A DNA stretch of 56,829 nt from Psychrobacter phenylpyruvicus DSM 7000 = NBRC 102152 (GCF_000685805.1 NZ_JMKP01000021.1:1-56829); one strand, 5' to 3'. Shown: positions 15,011-24,900, counted from the first letter of the stretch. Notes: generated from the sequence alone by a model not told the origin. Numbers and translations are program-made.

Positions 15011-15439
15011 TTAATCGGCTTGGTATTTAAAGCGCTGTAAATCACGGCGCTGTTTTTTATTAGGTTTGGTGTCTGGACGAGCTAGATTGGCAAGCTTTCT
15101 TTGTTCTGCAAAGTATTCGCGTCTTTTGATACTCTCTTCTGTCTCTTCATACAAAGTTTGAGCCACGGTAGCATTACCGCGTTGAACCGACAAGTCTTTA
15201 ACCACCACTGTTTTTTCGGTCATAGCAGTGGCTGAGCCTTGACGAATAGTAAGCTCATCACCGACGCTAATCTCTTTACTGGTTTTAACTCTACTTCCAG
15301 CAAAATGTACCTTACCGCCCTCAATGGCTTGCTTGGCTAGGCTACGGGTACGATAAAATCGTGCTGCCCATAGCCATTTGTCTAAGCGAACCTTTTGTAG
15401 CGAATTGCTATTGTTATCACTGTTTTTTGATTTTGCCAT
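15011..15439 (-). CDS. hslR: Heat-shock protein 15, ribosome-rescue S4-domain protein
   Basis: RNA-binding protein that recycles stalled 50S subunits carrying nascent chains. I chose the ATG at 15439 (142 residues) because TAAGGC lies 6 bases upstream; a longer frame begins at GTG 15463. The S4 domain begins VRLDKWLWAARFYRTRSLAKQAIEGGKVHFAG, the standard HslR pattern. The C-terminal part is Arg/Lys-rich (PNKKQRRDLQRFKYQ), as in E. coli Hsp15. It stands alone, with its own terminator downstream. Confidence 0.92.
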   Translation of the reverse strand: MAKSKNSDNNSNSLQKVRLDKWLWAARFYRTRSLAKQAIEGGKVHFAGSRVKTSKEISVGDELTIRQGSATAMTEKTVVVKDLSVQRGNATVAQTLYEETEESIKRREYFAEQRKLANLARPDTKPNKKQRRDLQRFKYQAD

Positions 15440-15583
15440 AATTGCCTTACTAATTTTAACCACTGAAGTAGTTGGTTTTTTATGAGCACCTTCTTTATAT
15501 ATGGGGCTAAATTTAATAAGTTCAATTGAAGAGCTTTGATGAAAGTTAGATTATAAGGGTTTTAGCCATAATTTTGTTAGTAA

Positions 15584-15970
15584 TCACTCATTGGCATAGA
15601 CAATAGGGAGTATAACTCTACCCATTACCGCCTCACCATTGTGATAAAAAGGATGAAGCTTAGCCTGCCTTACTGAACGTACAGCGGATTCATCTATATA
15701 ACTATTCCCACTAGATTTAGCAATATCAACAGCAACAATATTCCCCAATTTATCAACGATTAAACTTAATATGACCTTATATTCAGCTCCAGATTGGACC
15801 TCTGTTATAGCTTTCCAAGGCACTTTTATTTTAGGTTTTATTTTCCAAGAGGCACCACTGGTAGATAAATCGTAGACATAGCCATTTGTGAGATCTACAA
15901 GCTCGGCTTGTGCCGGAACAACAGCTATTAAACAGGCGCTAAGCAGCCATTTTAGAGGAGAGTTAGACAT
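15584..15970 (-). CDS. Secreted TonB-C-terminal-domain protein
   Basis: Small exported protein of 128 residues. A signal peptide (LLSACLIAVVPAQA, residues 10-23, with AQA-E as the cleavage site) is followed directly by a TonB C-terminal fold: VILSLIVDKLGNIVAVDIAKSSGNSYIDESAVRSVRQAKLHPF. It lacks the membrane anchor and the Pro-rich linker of a true TonB energy transducer, and no exbBD genes are near. It is probably a stand-alone periplasmic TonB-like domain of unknown job. Confidence 0.75.
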   Translation of the reverse strand: MSNSPLKWLLSACLIAVVPAQAELVDLTNGYVYDLSTSGASWKIKPKIKVPWKAITEVQSGAEYKVILSLIVDKLGNIVAVDIAKSSGNSYIDESAVRSVRQAKLHPFYHNGEAVMGRVILPIVYANE

Positions 15971-16103
15971 AAATTTATCACTTTAATAAGTGGTAGATTA
16001 AGGTGCAGTGCTGAAATTAAGTCCTGTTATATTTGGAGCGGGTCAGAGCTAGACTAATTAATCTAATATCAGCACTTATAATCAGCACGCATTTATTCAT
16101 TAT

Positions 16104-17657
16104 TTACTTCAAAAACAGCTGATAACCCACATTGTCAGTTACTGGGGTACAGTCATAACCAATCTCTTGTAGCATATCTCGTACCTCAAGTGAACTGGTG
16201 GCTGTGGCCTGAATTCCAACCAATACTCTGCCATCGGCAGCCCCATGATTTCGATAGTGGAATAGGGTAATGTTGTAATCTGTGCCCAACCTTTCTAAGA
16301 AATTGAGCAAAGCGCCAGGACGCTCTGGGAAGCTGACTTTAAACAACTGCTCATCCGTCAGTCCGGCATGACCCCCAATTAAGTAGCGGATATGAGATTT
16401 TGCAATATCATCATCGGTTAGATCATGAGCGTCATAACCGGCTTCATGCAAAGAATTTGCAATAGTGTGGCGCTCTTTATCACCCTCTTTTAGGGCAATA
16501 CCCACAAAAATACTGGCAGGCTCTAAAGAATCAGGTGAAGTGCGACTGCGCGCGCGGTAGTTAAATTCGGTGATATTGCGACCCTTTAAATCACGACAGA
16601 ATTCTAAGAAAGCACCAGTACGCTCAGGAATAGTAACGGCAAATACTGCCTCTTTTTTCTCACCAATTTCGGTACGCTCTGCAATGTAGCGCAAACGGTC
16701 AAAGTTCATGTTGGCACCGGAGATTATGGCCACACAGTTTTTGCCGCTAATTTTGTTTTTGCTCAAGTACTTCTTCATGCCCGCCAGTGCTAAAGCTCCT
16801 GAAGGCTCTACGATGCTACGTCTTTCTTCGAATACATCTTTGACCGCTGCACAGACTTCATCATTAGTGCAGGTCACTACCTCTTGTTCGATAAGCTTAC
16901 CTGAGTTATCGCTTTTTTGTAGGTTGAGTACCTCATAGGGCAGCTCGCCAATTTGTGCCACTGCGGTTCCATCAACGAATAGGCTGACTTGAGACAGTTT
17001 GACACGTTCACCCGCTTCAATCGCGGCTTTTAAGCTAGCGGCGCCTTCAGGTTCAACGGCAATGACCTTAATATGAGGGGCAACATCACCTAAGAAGGCC
17101 GCTATACCAGCCAGTAGACCACCACCACCTACTGGCACAAACACATAATCTACGTCTCGCCACTGTTGATTAACTTCCAAAGCTACTGTGCCTTGACCAG
17201 CAATAACCAGCTCATCGTCATAAGGAGGAATATAAGTTAATCCCTCTTTGATGGAGCGCTCAATGGCATACTGGTTTGAGACATCAAAGCTGTCACCATA
17301 CAGATCCACGTTACCGCCCAATGCTTTTACCGCTTTAACCTTAATGTCTGGGGTTGTGGTGGGCATGACAATAATGTTTTTTAGGCCTAACTTATCAGCA
17401 GAAAAAGCCACCCCTTGAGCATGGTTACCGGCGGAGGCACAAATGACACCCCGAGCTTTTTGCTCTTCAGTTAGCTGACTAATTCGGTTATAGGCGCCTC
17501 GTAACTTAAATGAAAAGACAGGCTGCAGATCTTCTCGCTTCAAACGAATGTCGTTGTTAAAACGAGCAGATAATTTTGGTGCAAAATCTAAAGGCGTCTG
17601 AATAGCGACGTCATATACGGTAGCCTGGAGAATGTTACGAACCCATTTTGAAAGCAT
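16104..17657 (-). CDS. ilvA: Biosynthetic threonine ammonia-lyase
   Basis: First step of isoleucine synthesis: PLP-dependent deamination of threonine to 2-oxobutanoate. It has 517 residues, the length of the regulated biosynthetic form. PLP Lys51 lies in SFKLRGAYN, and the phosphate-binding loop is VGGGGLLAG near 177-185. Two ACT-like regulatory domains occupy about 328-405 and 423-505 (both begin VTIPERTGAFLEF or VSFPERPGALLNF), giving isoleucine feedback control in this family. It is a single-gene unit on the minus strand, divergent from rpiA. Confidence 0.97.
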   Translation of the reverse strand: MLSKWVRNILQATVYDVAIQTPLDFAPKLSARFNNDIRLKREDLQPVFSFKLRGAYNRISQLTEEQKARGVICASAGNHAQGVAFSADKLGLKNIIVMPTTTPDIKVKAVKALGGNVDLYGDSFDVSNQYAIERSIKEGLTYIPPYDDELVIAGQGTVALEVNQQWRDVDYVFVPVGGGGLLAGIAAFLGDVAPHIKVIAVEPEGAASLKAAIEAGERVKLSQVSLFVDGTAVAQIGELPYEVLNLQKSDNSGKLIEQEVVTCTNDEVCAAVKDVFEERRSIVEPSGALALAGMKKYLSKNKISGKNCVAIISGANMNFDRLRYIAERTEIGEKKEAVFAVTIPERTGAFLEFCRDLKGRNITEFNYRARSRTSPDSLEPASIFVGIALKEGDKERHTIANSLHEAGYDAHDLTDDDIAKSHIRYLIGGHAGLTDEQLFKVSFPERPGALLNFLERLGTDYNITLFHYRNHGAADGRVLVGIQATATSSLEVRDMLQEIGYDCTPVTDNVGYQLFLK

Positions 17658-18001
17658 AGATAGTCCTAAAAAATTTATTTACCGATGATCAGGTTAATGG
17701 TTTTTGCCCATGAACGGTGACTCACAATTGATAATGGAGTCGATGTCTTTATTTTTGTAACTGTTAAGCCTATGCTGTTTTTTTTAATCGTGCAAGTTTT
17801 AGTGGTGAAATTATTGATGATATTAGTTTATTTTATAAATAACTTTTTTTAAGTGATTAAAAAGGCAGCTTTTAAAGGTAAAAGTGGCGAAAAATAAGGG
17901 CAGATTTGCTATTATGGCAACTGCATAATTAACGACTAATGTTGGTTATTTAAACCATTTAATTTTATACCTTATTAATTGCATACATAAAAAGGGCAGC
18001 T
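17658..18001. other. Divergent spacer ilvA/rpiA
   Basis: This 344-bp AT-rich gap must hold the promoters of both divergent genes. I see no clear consensus promoter, leader peptide or attenuator for ilvA. AAGGGCAGCT just before 18002 is the likely rpiA ribosome binding site. Confidence 0.4.
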
Positions 18002-18661
18002 ATGAGTCAGCAACTAAAGCTTAAACAAGAAGTCGCAAAAGCAGCATTGGCCTCAATTGACGATGGAATGATCCTGGGTGTGGGCACAGGCAGTACTGTG
18101 AACTGTTTGATTGATTTATTGCCACAAGTCAATCTAAAAGGAGCTGTGGCCAGCTCTAAAGTAACCCAAGATAAGTTAGAAGCTTTGGGAATAGAAGTGA
18201 TGGACCTGAATTTTGTGGGTGAGTTGGACCTTTATATTGATGGGGCTGACGAGGTTAATCCTAATCTACAGCTGATTAAAGGCGGTGGTGGAGCCTTAAC
18301 TCGTGAAAAGATTGTGGCAGCTGCCTCAAAAGAGTTTTTATGTTTGGTCGATGAAAGCAAGTGGGTCACCCAGCTAGGGCGTGAATTCCCAGTACCTATT
18401 GAAGTTTTGCCACAAGCACGTTCTTATGTGGCTCGTGAATTGGTTAAGTTAGGCGGCGAGCCGGTGTACCGTGAAGGCTTTGTGACCGATTATGGGAATC
18501 TAATTTTAGACACTTATAATCTTGAAATTACTAGTGCCAGCGAGATGGAGCAAACTCTGAACAATATCGTTGGGGTGGTGTGTAATGGTATCTTTGCCGC
18601 CAATCAAGCAGATAAATTATTAATCGCTAAATCGACAGGGGTAGAGCTGTTACAGCGTTAA
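18002..18661 (+). CDS. rpiA: Ribose-5-phosphate isomerase A
   Basis: Interconverts ribose-5-phosphate and ribulose-5-phosphate in the pentose phosphate pathway. It has 219 residues, the standard length. Motifs: [11 protein letters not shown] (27-37), [18 protein letters not shown] (75-85), and [14 protein letters not shown] (94-107), which hold the catalytic Asp, Glu and Lys of the family. [11 protein letters not shown] and GVVCNGIFA are also typical. In many gammaproteobacteria rpiA and ilvA are divergent neighbours, as here. Confidence 0.97.
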   Translation: MSQQLKLKQEVAKAALASIDDGMILGVGTGSTVNCLIDLLPQVNLKGAVASSKVTQDKLEALGIEVMDLNFVGELDLYIDGADEVNPNLQLIKGGGGALTREKIVAAASKEFLCLVDESKWVTQLGREFPVPIEVLPQARSYVARELVKLGGEPVYREGFVTDYGNLILDTYNLEITSASEMEQTLNNIVGVVCNGIFAANQADKLLIAKSTGVELLQR

Positions 18662-18837
18662 TATAACTTAGAGCTCTATTGTTCTGTTTTATTGTTTTAT
18701 TAGCATTGGGTTTATGGTTAAATAAAGAGTTGGTAATAGTTTGTGGTTAGTTTTACTTTATATTTGATTTAGTATTGATAACGACACACTAAATTTTGCC
18801 ACTTGTTTATTAACTCACTGACAAGGATGTCAAACCC

Positions 18838-19671
18838 ATGCCTATCATCTCCCTTAATGGCGCTGAAATTTATTACGAAGACAGTGCTCCTGAACAAACT
18901 AACTTACCCCTAGATCAACGAAAACCTGTGCTGCTATTTGCGCACGGATTATTATGGGGTACCCACCTTTATGACAAGCAAGTCGAGTATTTCAAACCAA
19001 ATTATCGCTGTATTGCTTTCGATTTTCGAGGACAGGGTAAATCTGAAATCACCAAATCTGGTTATGATATGGACAGCTTGGCAGAAGATGCTATCGCTTT
19101 ATTAGAAGCATTAGAGATTAAACAATGCCATTTCGTTGGCTTATCCATGGGCGGCTATGTCGCACAGCGCGTGGCGTTAAAGCGTCCGGATTTATTGCAG
19201 TCCTTGATTTTGTTAGACACAGCAGCCGAAGCTGAAAGTCCAGAAAAGAAAGCGGGATATGAAAAGCTACTAAGGGCAATTCACTGGTTAGGGGTTAAAC
19301 GAATCAGTAAAAAGGTGATGCCAATTATGTTTGGGGAGACCTTTTTAAACGATAAGTCCCGTAGGCAGGAGTATAAAACTTGGCTTGAGCACCTTAAGCG
19401 AAATAACAAAAAAGGGGCTACTAGGGCTACTATTGGAGTTATAGAGCGTGATGAGGTATTAAGCCGCCTGCCTGAAATTCGCCTGCCAACTTTAATTGTT
19501 GTCGGGGACGAAGATAAGCCCACTCCTTATGAAGACGCACAAAAAATGCACTTTGCTATTAATGGCTCGAAGCTAGCAGTTATTAAGCACTCAGGGCACA
19601 GTACCCCTGTAGAGCAACCAGAACAGCTAAATGAAGTGATAAGTACTTTCTTAACGCAGCTTACTGCTTAA
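18838..19671 (+). CDS. Alpha/beta hydrolase
   Basis: Soluble hydrolase of 277 residues with the whole catalytic triad visible: nucleophile Ser in GLSMGG (about 101-106), acid Asp in VVGDEDKPTP (about 222-231) and His in KHSGHSTP (about 251-258). The oxyanion-site motif is FAHGLLWG (35-42). The layout resembles haloperoxidase, 3-oxoadipate enol-lactonase or BioH-like hydrolases, but the substrate is unknown. It stands 177 bp after rpiA and shares a terminator with argF. Confidence 0.88.
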   Translation: MPIISLNGAEIYYEDSAPEQTNLPLDQRKPVLLFAHGLLWGTHLYDKQVEYFKPNYRCIAFDFRGQGKSEITKSGYDMDSLAEDAIALLEALEIKQCHFVGLSMGGYVAQRVALKRPDLLQSLILLDTAAEAESPEKKAGYEKLLRAIHWLGVKRISKKVMPIMFGETFLNDKSRRQEYKTWLEHLKRNNKKGATRATIGVIERDEVLSRLPEIRLPTLIVVGDEDKPTPYEDAQKMHFAINGSKLAVIKHSGHSTPVEQPEQLNEVISTFLTQLTA

Positions 19672-19724
19672 CTGCGCGTAGCGTATATGAAAGTTGTGTC
19701 GTAAAGTTAACCCTTCACCCAATA

Positions 19725-19756
19725 AAAAAGGCTAAGCCATTAAATGGTTTAGCCTT
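19725..19756. terminator. Bidirectional terminator between the hydrolase gene and argF
   Basis: AAGGCTAAGCCAT (19728-19740) pairs with ATGGTTTAGCCTT (19744-19756) with one G-T pair. An A-run at 19725-19729 serves the minus strand; TTGTTA follows on the plus strand. Confidence 0.8.
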
Positions 19757-19793
19757 GTTACTATTATCAGTGATAATTCATATTCATGACCAT

Positions 19794-20714
19794 TTAGCTT
19801 AGTTTGATTTTGTCTTTTAACAAAAATTCCATTAAAGCTTTTTGGGCATGCAATCTGTTTTCCGCCTCATCCCAGACCACAGAACGTGGATCATCAAGTA
19901 GGTCATGTGAGATCTCCTCCCCGCGGTGTGCTGGCAAGCAGTGCATGAATAATACATCAGGGTCTGCTTTGTCTAGCAAAGAGGGGGTCACTTGGTAAGG
20001 GGCAAAACGACGGGCGCGAGTATTCTGCTCGCTTTCTTGACCCATACTGGCCCAAACATCGGTCACAATTAGATGAGCATCTTTAGCAGCTTCCTGAACG
20101 TCTTCTACTAAGCTGACACAGTGCTTAAACTTGTCCATCAACTCAGGGTTTGGCTCAAAGCCATAAGGAGCAGCAACCCTTAGCTCAAAGCCAAATTGAT
20201 TGGCAGCGGCCATAAATGAAGAGCACATATTATTACCATCACCCACCCAAGTAACGATTTTGTCTTTGATACTACCGCGGTGCTCATAATAGGTCTGCAT
20301 GTCCGCTAATAGTTGGCAGGGGTGGAAGTCATCGGTTAAGGCATTGATGATAGGTACAGAGGAGTACTCGGCAAATCTTTCTACTTTTTCGTGCTCAAAG
20401 GTACGAATCATAATAATATCAACCATGCTTGAAATTACTCTGGCTGAATCTTCAATAGGCTCACCACGACCCAATTGCGTGTCTTTAGGCGATAAAAAGA
20501 TGGCATGTCCACCAAACTGTCCCATACCCGTTTCGAATGAGATACGGGTACGAGTAGAGGACTTTTCAAAGATCATACCTAACGTACGACCTACAAAGGG
20601 TTGATATACTTCGCCAGCATGTTGCATCTTTCGAAGCTCACTTGCACGCCTAATTAAGGCTTCAAGCTCGGTTGGAGATAAATCGAGTAGAGTTAAAAAA
20701 TGACGCACGCTCAT
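19794..20714 (-). CDS. argF: Ornithine carbamoyltransferase
   Basis: Makes citrulline from ornithine and carbamoyl phosphate in arginine synthesis. It has 306 residues. Carbamoyl-phosphate motif STRTR (53-57), HPCQ (131-134), the ornithine loop DVWASMGQE, and [12 protein letters not shown] near the C-terminus are all present. It is of the anabolic type by length. It stands alone on the minus strand. The upstream region holds an inverted repeat and an imperfect direct repeat that might be regulatory; classical ARG boxes were not clear. Confidence 0.97.
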   Translation of the reverse strand: MSVRHFLTLLDLSPTELEALIRRASELRKMQHAGEVYQPFVGRTLGMIFEKSSTRTRISFETGMGQFGGHAIFLSPKDTQLGRGEPIEDSARVISSMVDIIMIRTFEHEKVERFAEYSSVPIINALTDDFHPCQLLADMQTYYEHRGSIKDKIVTWVGDGNNMCSSFMAAANQFGFELRVAAPYGFEPNPELMDKFKHCVSLVEDVQEAAKDAHLIVTDVWASMGQESEQNTRARRFAPYQVTPSLLDKADPDVLFMHCLPAHRGEEISHDLLDDPRSVVWDEAENRLHAQKALMEFLLKDKIKLS

Positions 20715-20781
20715 GTGGCTCTCTTTAAATAACAGTTAATTTAGGTAGAAGGTTTTAACAATTAAGTGACAAACTATCAGT

Positions 20782-20819
20782 ATAGCGAACTTTATGGCTA
20801 TGTGAAAATAGTTCGCTAT
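20782..20819. repeat. 10-bp inverted repeat upstream of argF
   Basis: ATAGCGAACT (20782-20791) and AGTTCGCTAT (20810-20819) are separated by 18 bp. There is no T-run. It lies between the alr stop and the argF start (both genes read leftward), so it could be the alr terminator region or an argF regulatory site. Confidence 0.5.
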
Positions 20820-20825
20820 CATTTA

Positions 20826-20882
20826 TATAAATGCAGTTAATCTAAATGCATATAATATCAATACAGTTAATATAAATGCAGC
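20826..20882. repeat. Imperfect direct repeat upstream of argF
   Basis: Two related units, roughly TATAAATGCAGTTAATCT and TATCAATACAGTTAATAT, each followed by AAATGCA, lie head to tail between alr and argF. Confidence 0.5.
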
Positions 20883-20914
20883 TGGTCTCAATAGTTAGTA
20901 GTTGTCATTGACGC

Positions 20915-22069
20915 TTAAATTACCACACGAGTAGGGCGCTGTGTCACCCGGCATAATAACTCATAGCCTAAAGTATGAGCGGAGTTGGCAATTTCATCGA
21001 CGCTAGGTTCTGCTTGATCTGGGTCACCCCATAAGACAACTTTGTAGCCCACAGTAGGGTTAGGCACTTCGGTCAAATCAATGGCAATCATGTCCATGGC
21101 CACCCGACCAATGACTGGACATTTATAACTTACTGCTGCTTCAGACTCGGCACTATCGCTAGCTGTCTGCTTCACAGTAACCCACGCTGAGCCGTCAACT
21201 ACTCGGGGGTAGCCGTCACCATAGCCAATACTAACAATACCTTTAACAATGGGACGGTTGGCGACAAAACGACTGCCATAGCCTACTGGAGCGCCAGCCG
21301 CAATGTTATGAATAGCCATTAAGCTAGCTTCAAAGGTCATTACGGGCTTTAATTGTAAATCCTGTGCACTGATGCCCTCTAAAGGCGTGCTGCCATAAAG
21401 CATTATGCCAGGACGTACCCAGTCAAAATGGCACTCAGGAAAGTTGATTATACCGGCTGAGTTGCATAAAGAAGCTTTTATATTGCTATCTACTTGCTGT
21501 CTTAAGTCTGTTAAAGCCCCAGTAAATACCTTAATCTGATTGGCATTAGAGGGATGGTCAGGGCGATCGGCATTGGCGAAGTGGCTGGTTAGGATAAGAT
21601 TATATCCGGCATCAACCAGGGTTTTTGCTACTGCCACAATCTCTTCGGGTTCAAAACCTAAGCGGTTCATCCCGGTATTTAATTTTAACCACAAAGTTCG
21701 GCAAGCAGAGTCAGCGGCAGGTAACTGCTGTAAAGCCCACTGTACTTGGTTTTGATGATGAATAATACTTTGGCATTCAGCTTCAATAGACTCTGCCCAT
21801 TCTTGTTGACTAAATACCCCCTCGATCAGCACTATGCCTTTTTGCCAACCCAAACTGCGAATCTGCTTTGCTTCATCAAAGCAAGCCACACCTAGAGCAT
21901 CTGCTTGTTGCAAACTTGGAATACATTGCTTGACACCATGACCGTAAGCATCCGCTTTTACCATTGCCAAAATCTTGGTTTTTTCCGGGATTTTTTTTAT
22001 GACTTGGTTTAAGTTGTGGGTTAAAGCGGCAGAGTTCAGAGTAATTGAGGCATTACGCATGGTTAACAC
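20915..22069 (-). CDS. alr: Alanine racemase
   Basis: PLP enzyme making D-alanine for peptidoglycan. It has 384 residues. PLP Lys38 is in AMVKADAYGHG, the second catalytic Tyr falls in GYGSRF near 275, and SIGYGDGYPR follows. LKLNTGMNRLGF and RPGIMLYG are further family marks. The start may be the ATG four codons downstream (MRNASI), since most homologues begin there. It follows ubiB by about 200 bp on the same strand, with tandem repeats and a hairpin between them, so it probably has its own promoter. Confidence 0.96.
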   Translation of the reverse strand: MLTMRNASITLNSAALTHNLNQVIKKIPEKTKILAMVKADAYGHGVKQCIPSLQQADALGVACFDEAKQIRSLGWQKGIVLIEGVFSQQEWAESIEAECQSIIHHQNQVQWALQQLPAADSACRTLWLKLNTGMNRLGFEPEEIVAVAKTLVDAGYNLILTSHFANADRPDHPSNANQIKVFTGALTDLRQQVDSNIKASLCNSAGIINFPECHFDWVRPGIMLYGSTPLEGISAQDLQLKPVMTFEASLMAIHNIAAGAPVGYGSRFVANRPIVKGIVSIGYGDGYPRVVDGSAWVTVKQTASDSAESEAAVSYKCPVIGRVAMDMIAIDLTEVPNPTVGYKVVLWGDPDQAEPSVDEIANSAHTLGYELLCRVTQRPTRVVI

Positions 22070-22122
22070 TCACTAAGATATCTAAAGAATGGAAGTAAGT
22101 AATATAGGCTGATAGCTTGGCT

Positions 22123-22150
22123 AACGATAGTCATCGGTTTGACTACCGTT
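22123..22150. other. Hairpin between ubiB and alr
   Basis: AACG-A-TAGTCA (22123-22133) pairs with TGACTA-C-CGTT (22140-22150): 10 bp with one mismatch and a 6-nt loop. There is no T-run on either strand. It could be a factor-dependent terminator or an operator of alr. Confidence 0.4.
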
Positions 22151-22219
22151 ATCGGCGGTCAGCTTAAATGTAAATGGCAAGTTAGGGGTTGGTTCATCTT
22201 ATTTTGGTTGGACATTTAT

Positions 22220-22261
22220 TTATAGCTAGGCACTTATAGCTAAGTACTTATAACTAGCCAC
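22220..22261. repeat. 14-bp tandem repeat, 3 copies
   Basis: TTATAGCTAGGCAC, TTATAGCTAAGTAC and TTATAACTAGCCAC lie head to tail, ending just past the ubiB stop region. Confidence 0.85.
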
Positions 22262-22272
22262 TTAGTTGTCAT

Positions 22273-23925
22273 TTAGCCCAAAATACGCCATAGCACAAAC
22301 AAAATGGCCAAGATATAAAATATAGGTGACAGCCAAGTGATGATCTGTGTGGCTATGGCCACACTGATGATGAAACCGGCTAAGGCAATCCAATCCTTGC
22401 GTCTATCATTCAGCATATCGGCACGAATTTGCTGTATTTCTCGCAGTTGTTGGTCCTGCCTTGCCCCTTGCGAAGCCATACTTTGCAATCCTTGGTCTAA
22501 TAGCTTCGGCACTTGAGCGGTTGACAATAGCAGCTCAGGTAGCTGTTCACGCAGTTCACGCATATTGCGTGCAGGATCAAGTTGCTCTTTTACCCACCCG
22601 GTCAAAATTGGCTTGGCCAAAGACCAAATATCAAGCTCAGGATATAAGTCGCGACCTAGACCTTCAACGTGTACTAAGGTTTTTAGTAGCAACATAAGCT
22701 GAGGAGGAATGCTCATATGATGACGGCGAGCAATGTCTAAAATTTGCATTAATACCCCAGCGAAGTCTATTTCATTAATAGGCTTCAATACCATTGGCGA
22801 TACAGTACGGCGCATGTCACGGGTTAGGGCATGCTTGTCGGTATTGGGTGGTATCCAGCCCGCTCGGCTCACAATATCCACCAAGTTGCTGAAGTTGTTA
22901 TTCATCACTGCCAGTAGCATACGAGCCACTATCATCTGATCTTCTTTTGATAACTCACCCATAATGGCACAATCAAGGCCAATGTATCTAGGGTAGAAAC
23001 GATAGGGCTCTGGGGTATCTGCGGGCAAGGTTTCGACGAAGACATTCCCTGGATGCATGTCTGCATGGAAGAAGTTGTCTCGGAAAACTTGAGTGAAGAA
23101 GATAGTTAGCCCTTTTTCTGCTAGAGCAGCACGGTCATAGTCTACCTCATCGAAGACTTGAGTCTGCGAGATGGGCACACCGACAATACGCTCCATTACC
23201 ATTACGCTTTTTGCAGCGGCATAAACCTCGGGCACATACATCATCGTAGAGCCCAAGAAGTTATTACGCATCTTGGTGGTATTGTCGGCCTCAAAGGTTA
23301 AGTCCAGCTCATTGAGCATAATTTGACGATAGTCTTCTACCACTTCGATAATACGCACCGCACGTGCCGCTTCAATACGCGCAGATGCCCACTGTGCCAT
23401 GTCACGTAGTAGCTCAAAGTCAGAGACAATACGCTCACGAATATCGGGTCTGACTACTTTGACCACCACTTCACGGCCGTCATGCAAGGCAGCAGTATGT
23501 ACTTGGGCAATAGACGCCGCAGCTAAAGGCTTAGTATCAAAACGTGAAAACAGTTCATTAATGGATTTGCCTAGGCCAAATTTTGGGTCTTCAATTTGGG
23601 CAATGGCAATATTGACATCGAACGGCTTCACTCGGTCTTGAAGCTGAACCAATTGCTCGATAATCTCAGGAGGAACGAGGTCACGACGAGTTGACAGCAG
23701 TTGACCTAGTTTAAGGAATAACGTCCCCATTTCTTCTAGTGCAAGCTTCACCCCATTTGGCTGATGCTTCTTGCCCCAAGCAGCAGGGTGAGATTTAATC
23801 ATACGTGCCACAGACTGTAGCTGGGGAGCTTCTTCTAAAGGAAGGTGAGTGTCAAGGCGGTGAAGAGCGGCGATGCGCCAAAGCTCAAGTAGTCTTTTGC
23901 GATGAGATAACAGCATGTGGAGCAA
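22273..23925 (-). CDS. ubiB: Ubiquinone biosynthesis kinase-like protein UbiB
   Basis: ABC1-family protein required for ubiquinone synthesis at the inner membrane. It has 550 residues, the full UbiB length. Motifs: FLKLGQLLSTRRD (KxGQ), AAASIAQVH, VVVKVVRP, HADMHPGNVFV, and LDCAIMG at the DFG position. Two hydrophobic helices close the C-terminus (about 508-550), as in E. coli UbiB. It is the third gene of the conserved ubiE-ubiJ-ubiB order, but an intrinsic terminator separates it from ubiJ here, so it may depend on its own promoter. Confidence 0.95.
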   Translation of the reverse strand: MLHMLLSHRKRLLELWRIAALHRLDTHLPLEEAPQLQSVARMIKSHPAAWGKKHQPNGVKLALEEMGTLFLKLGQLLSTRRDLVPPEIIEQLVQLQDRVKPFDVNIAIAQIEDPKFGLGKSINELFSRFDTKPLAAASIAQVHTAALHDGREVVVKVVRPDIRERIVSDFELLRDMAQWASARIEAARAVRIIEVVEDYRQIMLNELDLTFEADNTTKMRNNFLGSTMMYVPEVYAAAKSVMVMERIVGVPISQTQVFDEVDYDRAALAEKGLTIFFTQVFRDNFFHADMHPGNVFVETLPADTPEPYRFYPRYIGLDCAIMGELSKEDQMIVARMLLAVMNNNFSNLVDIVSRAGWIPPNTDKHALTRDMRRTVSPMVLKPINEIDFAGVLMQILDIARRHHMSIPPQLMLLLKTLVHVEGLGRDLYPELDIWSLAKPILTGWVKEQLDPARNMRELREQLPELLLSTAQVPKLLDQGLQSMASQGARQDQQLREIQQIRADMLNDRRKDWIALAGFIISVAIATQIITWLSPIFYILAILFVLWRILG

Positions 23926-24092
23926 CCCATATCAGGAGTATAAACAAAGCCATGACCCACTTCGGAGCCTTAATTAGCTTAAATAATTGGCATTAATGAT
24001 ACCACGGCAGAAGTATTTTAAGAATGGCTGAAGCAGCATGAATAAGATAAATTGACGGAAATTAGCGTTAAATTAGCTTCATAAAAAGCTCT

Positions 24093-24126
24093 AAAAAAAA
24101 GCCACCTTAAACTTAAGATGGCTTAG
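24093..24126 (-). terminator. Intrinsic terminator between ubiJ and ubiB
   Basis: On the minus strand AAGCCATCTTAA pairs with TTAAGGTGGCTT across a very short turn, followed by a run of 8 T (A-run 24093-24100). A textbook terminator inside a normally contiguous gene set. Confidence 0.85.
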
Positions 24127-24189
24127 TTTAGCAGGTAGCTAAAGCCCTGCTTGTGACTTATAAATCGTGGCTGATAACCTGAGTCTGTT

Positions 24190-24900
24190 TTAAGACTGGT
24201 TGTCCCCTCTGAGGCGAGCTTGTTCAGCTTTAATCATCGCCAGTCGAGCCTCTTCGCGTTGAACATCAGCACGTAGTTTCAGAAGCTGCTGCTTTAAATC
24301 GTTGGCCTCTTGTTCCTGCACTGGATCAGGAGATGGATTACCAGCTACTTCATTGGCCCAATCGGCTACATCATTAAACGCATGCTTGGCAGTATGACGC
24401 ACGTTACCTTTTAAGGATTTAATTAAAAGATTCAGCTGCATCGCAAGAGGTTTACCAATTAACGGCTCAAGCTGACCTGCAATATCTGGATTGAACCCAG
24501 AGATAAGCTGTTTCACCTGCATTAATACTCGATAGTCACCTTCAATGGGTAGATTGCCACTGGCATCACGCATCAGGTTCATCAGCTCAGCTGGGTTGTC
24601 CACCTTAATAGTACAGTCTGGCAAAATGCTGCCGATAGACACATATTCTTGCCAAGCTTGATCTCGGTCAGAGGCTGCGGTACCTGGCGTTTCAAACACG
24701 CTTTGCTCAACTTTAGACACAGGCTCAAATCTGATGTGATCCTCACTGAAATGCACATCAATGCTAAATTCAGGCATGGCCATAGTTAAGCGTAGAACTT
24801 TACCTGATAGAGGTGCTAACCCAGATTTGGTGATTTCATCGCTCAAAATAGCAAAGTTTATAAGTTTTTCTATGCCGGTTAATAAGAGAACTGTAATCAT
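24190..24900 (-). CDS. ubiJ: Ubiquinone biosynthesis accessory factor UbiJ
   Basis: Soluble lipid-binding scaffold of the aerobic ubiquinone complex, with an N-terminal SCP2-type domain. It has 236 residues. The start MITVLLLTGIEKLINFAIL and the following LRLTMAMPEFSIDVHFSEDHI fit the SCP2 fold. The middle GDYRVLMQVKQLI and FNPDIAGQLEPLIG resemble UbiJ. The C-terminus (about 198-236) is a heptad-like coiled coil (LKQQLLKLRADVQREEARL), also a family feature. Position directly after ubiE supports the call. Confidence 0.9.
   Translation of the reverse strand: MITVLLLTGIEKLINFAILSDEITKSGLAPLSGKVLRLTMAMPEFSIDVHFSEDHIRFEPVSKVEQSVFETPGTAASDRDQAWQEYVSIGSILPDCTIKVDNPAELMNLMRDASGNLPIEGDYRVLMQVKQLISGFNPDIAGQLEPLIGKPLAMQLNLLIKSLKGNVRHTAKHAFNDVADWANEVAGNPSPDPVQEQEANDLKQQLLKLRADVQREEARLAMIKAEQARLRGDNQS

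Noticed and set aside
20782..20882. ArgR operator (ARG boxes) upstream of argF
   Set aside because: The repeats do not fit the TGAAT-N-ATTCA type convincingly; recorded only as repeats.
22461..23641. Plus-strand frames over ubiB
   Set aside because: They lie wholly inside the well-supported minus-strand ubiB gene and have no family likeness.
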